DNA of 64,000 nt, from contig NZ_BMRI01000006.1 of the NCBI RefSeq assembly GCF_014648555.1, positions 77,861 to 141,860 on the forward strand, in the 5' to 3' direction. The position numbers and the translations under genes were made by a program. This document shows positions 59,424-64,000 of this stretch, in pieces. This stretch comes from Kitasatospora griseola (GTDB lineage Bacteria; Actinomycetota; Actinomycetes; Streptomycetales; Streptomycetaceae). Positions within the stretch are counted from its first letter, which is position 1, and each line of letters begins with the position of its first letter. The notes beneath the pieces were generated by a model. That model saw only the letters and a list, made by a program, of their open reading frames with translations. It ran no database searches and was not told the DNA's origin.

Positions 59424-60721
59424 CCACCGACTCCGCCACCACCGCCGCCACCGACCTGTTCACCGGCGTCGCCGACCGCGTCCCCGCGCTGCGGGCCCTG
59501 TACGAGGACCTGCACGCCCATCCCGAACTGTCCTTCCAGGAGATCCGCACCGCGGGCATCGTCGCCGAGCGGCTGCGCGAACAGGGCTGGCAGGTGACCG
59601 AGCACGTCGGCGGCACCGGCGTGGTCGGCGTCCTCGCCAACGGCGAGGGCCCGGTGGTCCTGCTGCGCGCCGACATGGACGCCCTTCCCGTCGAGGAGAA
59701 GACCGGCCTGCCGTACGCTTCGACCGCCAGGGGCGTCGACGGCGACGGCAACGAGGTCCCGGTCATGCACGCCTGCGGCCACGACATGCACGTCACCTGC
59801 CTGCTCGGCGCCACCGCACAGCTCGCGGCCCGCCCGGAGCACTGGAGCGGCACCGTCGTCGCGGTCTTCCAGCCCGCCGAGGAGGTCGGCGGCGGAGCGG
59901 CCGCCATGATCGAGGACGGCTTCCTCGACCGCTTCCCCCGGGCCGACGTGTGCCTCGCCCAGCACGTCCTGCCGGCCCCCGTCGGCATGGTCGCCACCCG
60001 CCCGGGACCGATCATGTCCGCCTCCGACAGCTTCCGGGTCCTCCTCCACGGGCGGGGCGGCCACGGCGCCGCCCCGCAGCTGACCGTGGACCCGGTCGTC
60101 ATGGCCGCCGCGATCGTCGTGCGCCTTCAGACGGTCGTCTCACGCGAGGTCGCGGGCACCGAGACCGCGGTGGTGACCGTCGGCGCGATCCACGCCGGCA
60201 CGAAGGAGAACATCATCCCCGACACCGCGGAACTGCTGATCAACGTCCGCAGCACCACTCCCGCAGTGCGCGACCGGGTCGTCGCGGCGGTCGAGCGCAT
60301 CATCCGCGCCGAGGCAGCGGCGTCCAACGCCCCGCGGGACCCGGAGATCACCGCGCTGCCCTCCTTCCCCGTGACCCTCAACGACCCGCACGCCACCGCC
60401 ACCGTGGTCACCGCCCTCGGCGGCGCCCTGGGCCGGGACAGGGTGGTCGTCCTCCCCCAGCCCATCACCGGCAGCGAGGACTTCGGCGCCTTCGGCACCG
60501 CTCTCGGCGTCCCCTCCGTGCTGTGGCACTTCGGCGGCACCGACCACGCCCTCTTCCAGGGCATCAGCCCGGAGGACCTGGTGGCCAACGGCCTGCCCGA
60601 CTCCGTCCCCACCAACCACTCGCCGTACTACGCACCGCTCCCCGACCCCACCATCCAGGTCGGCGTCACAGCTCTGCTGGCCGCCGCCGCGCACTGGCTC
60701 CCCCGCCCGACCGGGAGCTGA
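59420..60721 (+). CDS. M20 family amidohydrolase
   Basis: A 433-residue metal-dependent hydrolase of the hippurate/N-acyl-amino-acid/IAA-amino-acid hydrolase group. LRADMDALPVEEKTGLPY, the metal site HACGHDMH, the catalytic and metal QPAEEVGGGA, LAQHVLPAPVGM and the dimerisation-domain HGRGGHGAAPQ are all present, with a late GSEDFG...ALGVPSVLWHFGGT. It cleaves an amide to release an amino acid. The start overlaps the transporter stop. Together with the transporter it forms an uptake-and-cleavage unit for conjugated amino acids. Confidence 0.92.
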   Translation: MTTDSATTAATDLFTGVADRVPALRALYEDLHAHPELSFQEIRTAGIVAERLREQGWQVTEHVGGTGVVGVLANGEGPVVLLRADMDALPVEEKTGLPYASTARGVDGDGNEVPVMHACGHDMHVTCLLGATAQLAARPEHWSGTVVAVFQPAEEVGGGAAAMIEDGFLDRFPRADVCLAQHVLPAPVGMVATRPGPIMSASDSFRVLLHGRGGHGAAPQLTVDPVVMAAAIVVRLQTVVSREVAGTETAVVTVGAIHAGTKENIIPDTAELLINVRSTTPAVRDRVVAAVERIIRAEAAASNAPRDPEITALPSFPVTLNDPHATATVVTALGGALGRDRVVVLPQPITGSEDFGAFGTALGVPSVLWHFGGTDHALFQGISPEDLVANGLPDSVPTNHSPYYAPLPDPTIQVGVTALLAAAAHWLPRPTGS

Positions 60722-60908
60722 CCGCTCCCCGGCGGGGCACGGGCGCGTCCTACCAGAGGGTGGACGGTCCCGCGAGGACCCAGCCGGGAGGATCCCGGAG
60801 GCCGAGCAACTCGTCGAGCACCCGCCGGTCCGGCACGTGCTCAAGTCGCTCCGTAGCGACGGACTTCCACCTCGACGTCGGCCTTGGCGGGCGGCTCCGG
60901 CCAGGTCC

Positions 60909-61415
60909 TCACCCCTGGGACCGCAGAGGCGCCGAGTGACGCTCGCGGCCGGTTCGGACGGCGACGGGCGCCGGGTGGCGGTCGCGGAAGGTGAACGCGT
61001 CCGGGCCGGTGCCCAGGTCGCGGATCCGGGCGATCCGGCCCATCGCCTCGGGCAGGCTCGGGCGGTGGCCGGCCGACACCCACCACAGGGCCTGGTGCGG
61101 GCCGTCCGGGCGCTCGAACCACTCCCGACGGCGGCTCAGCGCCCGCAGGTGGTCGCTGCGGTACGCGTACTCCCAGAGCGCCTCGACCGACTCCCACACC
61201 GAACAGTTGATCTGGAACCGCGCGTCGGCCACCTCGGGGAAGGCGGCCACCGCCGCCGCGTCCGGATCGTCCACCATCCGCCAGACGAAACCGGGGCTGC
61301 GCTCGGCGAGCGCGTTCATCTCGCCGAGCTGGCCGACGAATTCGGCGACCCGCGGGTCGCCGGGCGGGGCGACGAGGCGGCCGACGTTGATCTGGGCGAG
61401 GTGAAAACCGGTCAT
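60909..61415 (-). CDS. DUF3291 family protein
   Basis: A 168-residue protein of the DUF3291 group: FHLAQINVGRLVAPPGDPRVAEFVGQL, ALAERSPGFVWRMV, then NCSVWESVEALWEYAYRSDHLRALSRRREWFERPD and WWVSAGHRPSLPEAMGRI. The dimeric alpha/beta-barrel fold resembles antibiotic-biosynthesis monooxygenases; no role is known. The ATG has no ribosome site and stands six bases after a -10-like CATGCT, so the message may be leaderless; the promoter lies inside the end of the upstream regulator gene. Confidence 0.8.
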   Translation of the reverse strand: MTGFHLAQINVGRLVAPPGDPRVAEFVGQLGEMNALAERSPGFVWRMVDDPDAAAVAAFPEVADARFQINCSVWESVEALWEYAYRSDHLRALSRRREWFERPDGPHQALWWVSAGHRPSLPEAMGRIARIRDLGTGPDAFTFRDRHPAPVAVRTGRERHSAPLRSQG

Positions 61416-61421
61416 GGGCCA

Positions 61422-61451
61422 AGCATGGCCCGGCCGGTGTTCTAACGTCAA
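61422..61451 (-). promoter_or_regulatory. Promoter candidate for the DUF3291 gene
   Basis: On the minus strand TTGACG (61446-61451), an 18-base spacer and CATGCT (61422-61427) precede the ATG by six bases, suggesting transcription starting at or beside the start codon. It overlaps the regulator's stop codon. Confidence 0.45.
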
Positions 61452-62092
61452 TGATTTTTGTTTTTAGAGAGCGCCACGCAGCACCCGCCCGCGCACGCGT
61501 CCATCGCGGGCGACCACTCCTCCCCCGCCAGGCCGTCCAGCAGCGCCAGGTTCATCCCGCACACCAGCCCGGGGAACTCCTCCGCCAGCGCGTGGAACGG
61601 GCAGTTCCGCAGGCGCAGCACCTCGCCGTCCCAGAACGGCGCGTACCCGCGCGCCCGCAGCACCTCCTCCAGGTCCGCCCCCGAACCGGCGCCCTCCGGG
61701 TCCGCCGCGCCCGCGGCCTTCGCGGCCGCCTGCAACTCCCGGTCCAGCCCGGCCCGCTCCACCGTCTCGGCGAGCAGCCGGCCCGCCGTGTCGTACGAGC
61801 GCGGCGGGACGGACACCGCGAACTCCCCCTCCGCCCGCCGGTACAGCTTCGCCGGCCGCCCCGCACCCGGCCCGGTCCGACCGGACAGTCGCCGGTAGGA
61901 GACCGCCAGCAGCCCAGCCTCCACCAACTTGTCCAGGTGGAACGCCGCCAGCGACCGGGAGACCCCGACCGCCTCCGCCGCCGCGTCCCGCCCCACCTCC
62001 TCCGGCGCCCCGGCCACCAGCCGGTACAGCCGCCGGCGCACCGGGTCCGCAAGCGCGCCCAGCACCGTGTACGAGTCGTCCTCAGCAGTCAT
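61448..62092 (-). CDS. ArsR-type regulator with Cys-rich C terminus (SufR-like)
   Basis: A 214-residue regulator. The N-terminal winged helix has LADPVRRRLYRLVAGAPEEVGRDAAAEAVGVSRSLAAFHLDKLVEAGLL. After a linker the C-terminal domain has Cys164 (NCPFHALAEEFPGLVC), Cys178, Cys200, Cys204 and Cys205 (CAGGCCVAL), the spacing type of COG2345/SufR proteins that hold a 4Fe-4S cluster. It could sense iron-sulphur status or redox, controlling the DUF3291 gene just downstream. The two genes lie on the same strand with a 32-base gap. Confidence 0.82.
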   Translation of the reverse strand: MTAEDDSYTVLGALADPVRRRLYRLVAGAPEEVGRDAAAEAVGVSRSLAAFHLDKLVEAGLLAVSYRRLSGRTGPGAGRPAKLYRRAEGEFAVSVPPRSYDTAGRLLAETVERAGLDRELQAAAKAAGAADPEGAGSGADLEEVLRARGYAPFWDGEVLRLRNCPFHALAEEFPGLVCGMNLALLDGLAGEEWSPAMDACAGGCCVALSKNKNH

Positions 62093-62198
62093 CCGCCGAG
62101 TCTATGACCAACGGTCGTACCCGAAAGAGCCCGGTGGCGCGAACCCGCTGCCCGCACGGCGACGTTGCGCCATGCTCCGGGATTCCCCGCCACCACTA

Positions 62199-62214
62199 TC
62201 TACACCTCTGTAGA
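62199..62214. promoter_or_regulatory. Inverted repeat upstream of the 62250 gene
   Basis: Perfect dyad TCTACA-CCTC-TGTAGA in an AT-richer island, 35 bases before the GTG. Such TACA/TGTA dyads resemble BlaI/MecI or similar operators; no candidate regulator is adjacent except the divergent ArsR-type gene. Confidence 0.45.
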
Positions 62215-62249
62215 GTGATCTCCACCGATCGGACTCGAAGGAGGCCGCA

Positions 62250-62501
62250 GTGCTCCCTCCGCAGCTGCAGACCGACCCCGCCTGGTCCCCGCCGGAACCC
62301 GAAGTCCGCCCCGCCTACCAGCCCGTCGAGGTCCGCCTCGACGACACCGCCGTCGGCACCTGGACGCTCGGCCGCATCAACGCCTGGTGGCAGGCCCCCG
62401 ACGGCACCCCCTGGTGCCGCCTGCGCCTCATCGGAGTGGAGCCGGTGTGGTGCCCCTACGACCCGGACCGCATCCTGCTGCTGCCCAGCATCGGGACCTG
62501 A
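62250..62501 (+). CDS. Small hypothetical protein
   Basis: An 83-residue soluble protein with a Trp/Pro-rich composition (VRLDDTAVGTWTLGRINAWW, PDGTPWCRLRLIGVEPVWCPYDPDRIL) and two Cys. GAAGGAGG before the GTG is an excellent ribosome site. Widespread among streptomycetes as far as I can recall, function unknown. It converges with the solenoid gene, three bases between the stops. Confidence 0.75.
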   Translation: MLPPQLQTDPAWSPPEPEVRPAYQPVEVRLDDTAVGTWTLGRINAWWQAPDGTPWCRLRLIGVEPVWCPYDPDRILLLPSIGT

Positions 62502-62504
62502 CGG

Positions 62505-63938
62505 TCAGTCGGCCGCCGCCGGCGTCGGCTCCTCGGCGTCCAGCACCAGGTCCACCAGCAGCGGGACGAGCTCGGGGGCGACCCGGGCGAACTCCTCGAC
62601 CACCTCGTCCCACGGGGTCAGCGCCAGCGCCTCGGCCAGCAGCAGCCGGCCCGCGGGGCCCGGCCCGCGCCGGGCCCCGAGCATCGCGAGCGCCCGGCCC
62701 CGGGAGGCGGGGTCCTTGAGCCCGTCGGCGAGCTCCCTGGCGGCCGGCCACCGGTCGTCGTCGGCCAGGCAGGCCGCCAGGTGCGGGACGGTGCGCTCCT
62801 TCAGCGGCGACGCCTCCAGTTCGGTCAGCCACCGTTCCGCGCGCGCGACGTCGCCCGCGGCGGCGGCGCCCCGGACCACGGCGGCGACGCTGTTGTTCCA
62901 CTCCACCTCGTAGTGCACGTCGGCCACCAGCGCCTCGGCGGAGTCCAGTTCGCCCTGATCCACCAGCGACTCCACCACCAGGTGGAGCAGCACGGCCGCG
63001 TCCCAGCCGTTGTCGAAGCTCTTGACCAGCTCCAGGCACCGCTCCAGCCGCCCGGCCGCCAGGCAGGCCTGCGCCGCCGCGTTCCGCAGCCACACCAACC
63101 GGGTCGGGCTGCGCTCCGCCGCCACCCCCGCCAGCAGTTCGTCCGCGATCCGCCCCGCCGAGCCGCGGTCGCCGATCGCGCCGAACGTTCGCGCCACCTC
63201 CGCCAGCGAATCGCCGCGCTCCGCCGGGTGCTCCATCCGCCGACCGCGCTCCGCCTCGGCCAGCAGGAGGCTTCCGGCCTCGTCCCCGAGCCCGGCCGCG
63301 TGCAGGCCCAGTGCCACCCCGAGCCGGTCGAGCGTTCCGCCGAAGTGGTCGTCCAGATAGTCCTCCTGACGCTGGAGGTGGCGGACCAGCCGGATCGCAC
63401 TGCCGCGGTGGCCCAGTCGGCCCAGCGTCACCGCCGCCTCTCCGAGGGTCCGGCTGTTCGAGACGGCCACCGCACCGCGCCGCGCGACGGCCGCCGCGGC
63501 GCTCAGCACCTCCGACGCCTCCCGACCGCGACCGGCCTGCCACAGCACGTCGGCCGTCCGGACCCGCAGCAGGGCCCCCGCGTGATCGGCGGCCGACTGC
63601 GCCGCCAGGACGGTGTCGTGCTCCAGCACCACGGCGGCGGCCTCCTCGGCCCGGCCGTCCCTCAGCAGTCTCTGTGCGACCGCGTACCGGACCGTCCACT
63701 TGTTGTCGGGCTCCGCGATCCCGTCGAGCGCCGCCACCGCCCCGTCGACGTCACCGGCCCGGGCCCGCCCCGCCGCGATCCGCGCGAGCGCGTACGCCCG
63801 GTCCTCCCCGGCGAGCTCCGACCGCTCCACCAGCGCCCGCGCGTCCTGGTGGAAACCGCCCCGGGCCAGGTCTTCGACGATGTCCGGCAGCGACCACTCC
63901 AGTTCTGCGGGGTCCAGCCGCCCGACCGCCGCCACCAC
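62505..63938 (-). CDS. Alpha-solenoid (TPR-like) hypothetical protein, start possibly beyond the window
   Basis: A 477-residue or longer helical-repeat protein. Repeated ~35-residue helical hairpins (for example ARALVERSELAGEDRAYALARIAAGRARAGDVDGA, AAVTLGRLGHRGSAIRLV, AAAQACLAAGRLERCLELVKSF) resemble TPR-type solenoids used for protein-protein contacts. No catalytic motif is visible. The GTG at 63938 is a possible start with GAAGG about 11 bases upstream, but the frame stays open to the window edge (64000), so the true start may lie outside. Confidence 0.7.
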   Translation of the reverse strand: MVAAVGRLDPAELEWSLPDIVEDLARGGFHQDARALVERSELAGEDRAYALARIAAGRARAGDVDGAVAALDGIAEPDNKWTVRYAVAQRLLRDGRAEEAAAVVLEHDTVLAAQSAADHAGALLRVRTADVLWQAGRGREASEVLSAAAAVARRGAVAVSNSRTLGEAAVTLGRLGHRGSAIRLVRHLQRQEDYLDDHFGGTLDRLGVALGLHAAGLGDEAGSLLLAEAERGRRMEHPAERGDSLAEVARTFGAIGDRGSAGRIADELLAGVAAERSPTRLVWLRNAAAQACLAAGRLERCLELVKSFDNGWDAAVLLHLVVESLVDQGELDSAEALVADVHYEVEWNNSVAAVVRGAAAAGDVARAERWLTELEASPLKERTVPHLAACLADDDRWPAARELADGLKDPASRGRALAMLGARRGPGPAGRLLLAEALALTPWDEVVEEFARVAPELVPLLVDLVLDAEEPTPAAAD

Positions 63939-64000
63939 CGCCCGCCGGCACCTTCGCAGCGGCTCCCGGACTCCGCCGCCGCCCGCTGCACGTCCGACGA

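Overview
The window is very GC-rich double-stranded chromosome with long codon-biased genes, frequent GTG (and one TTG) starts, many 4-base ATGA/GTGA/TTGA overlaps and few non-coding gaps. Gene content (DevR/DevS-type hypoxia regulators, several LuxR-type two-component pairs, ECF sigma factors, an Rpf-like transglycosylase, NTF2/SnoaL proteins, HxlR/MarR/TetR/MerR/AsnC regulators, DUF4132, DUF5701 and Imm51 proteins) fits an actinomycete of the Streptomyces/Kitasatospora group. No rRNA, tRNA, CRISPR array or intact insertion sequence was seen. The character is accessory/arm-like: mostly regulators, small enzymes and hypothetical proteins, no ribosomal or core biosynthetic operon.

Layout. 0.2-16 kb: a DevR/DosR-like response regulator behind a DosR-box-like dyad, a WGR+DUF4132 giant protein, a RibD-type reductase, a DUF5134 membrane protein, a tyrosinase, an amidohydrolase, a kinase/regulator pair, a secreted PAF-acetylhydrolase-like esterase, and a second DUF4132 paralogue without WGR. 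16-23 kb: NUDIX hydrolase, MarR with a co-transcribed unknown, a decayed IS5-type transposase, an oxidoreductase divergent from HxlR, a quinone oxidoreductase with TetR, and a DevS-like two-GAF kinase that probably partners the regulator at the window start. 23-27 kb: two overlapping RimK-like ATP-grasp genes divergent from a P-loop protein and two hypotheticals, one frameshifted. 27-39 kb: an orphan kinase with a C-terminal extracytoplasmic domain, PCMT-like methyltransferase, lipoprotein deacetylase, VOC protein divergent from a SigX5-type ECF, a frameshifted hypothetical, a membrane protein/kinase/regulator operon with paired dyads, BrkB, Imm51 and an Rpf-like protein. 39-47 kb: methionine aminopeptidase behind two near-identical palindromes, TetR divergent from an NTF2-like protein with paired operators, serine hydrolase+MerR, an antibiotic kinase, a truncated LysE and a Ser-x-x repeat protein. 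47-64 kb: a single polypeptide joining ECF sigma domains, a zinc anti-sigma-like motif, a membrane helix and a secreted CAP domain; STAS, VOC, photolyase, DUF5701, a 13-bp tandem repeat, PLP dehydratase, SUKH protein, a double AsnC regulator divergent from MFS+M20, a Cys-rich SufR-like regulator with DUF3291, and an alpha-solenoid protein at the edge.

How it works together: most of the region consists of small regulator-target modules whose operators can be read directly as dyads next to the regulator. The most unusual items are the sigma/CAP fusion, the Ser-x-x repeat protein with its LysE remnant, the tandem ATP-grasp cluster, the palindrome-controlled methionine aminopeptidase, and the DevR/DevS-like pair split over 20 kb. 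Two genes (near 26,480 and 33,795) switch frame by one base in GC-rich sequence and are either recent pseudogenes or assembly errors.
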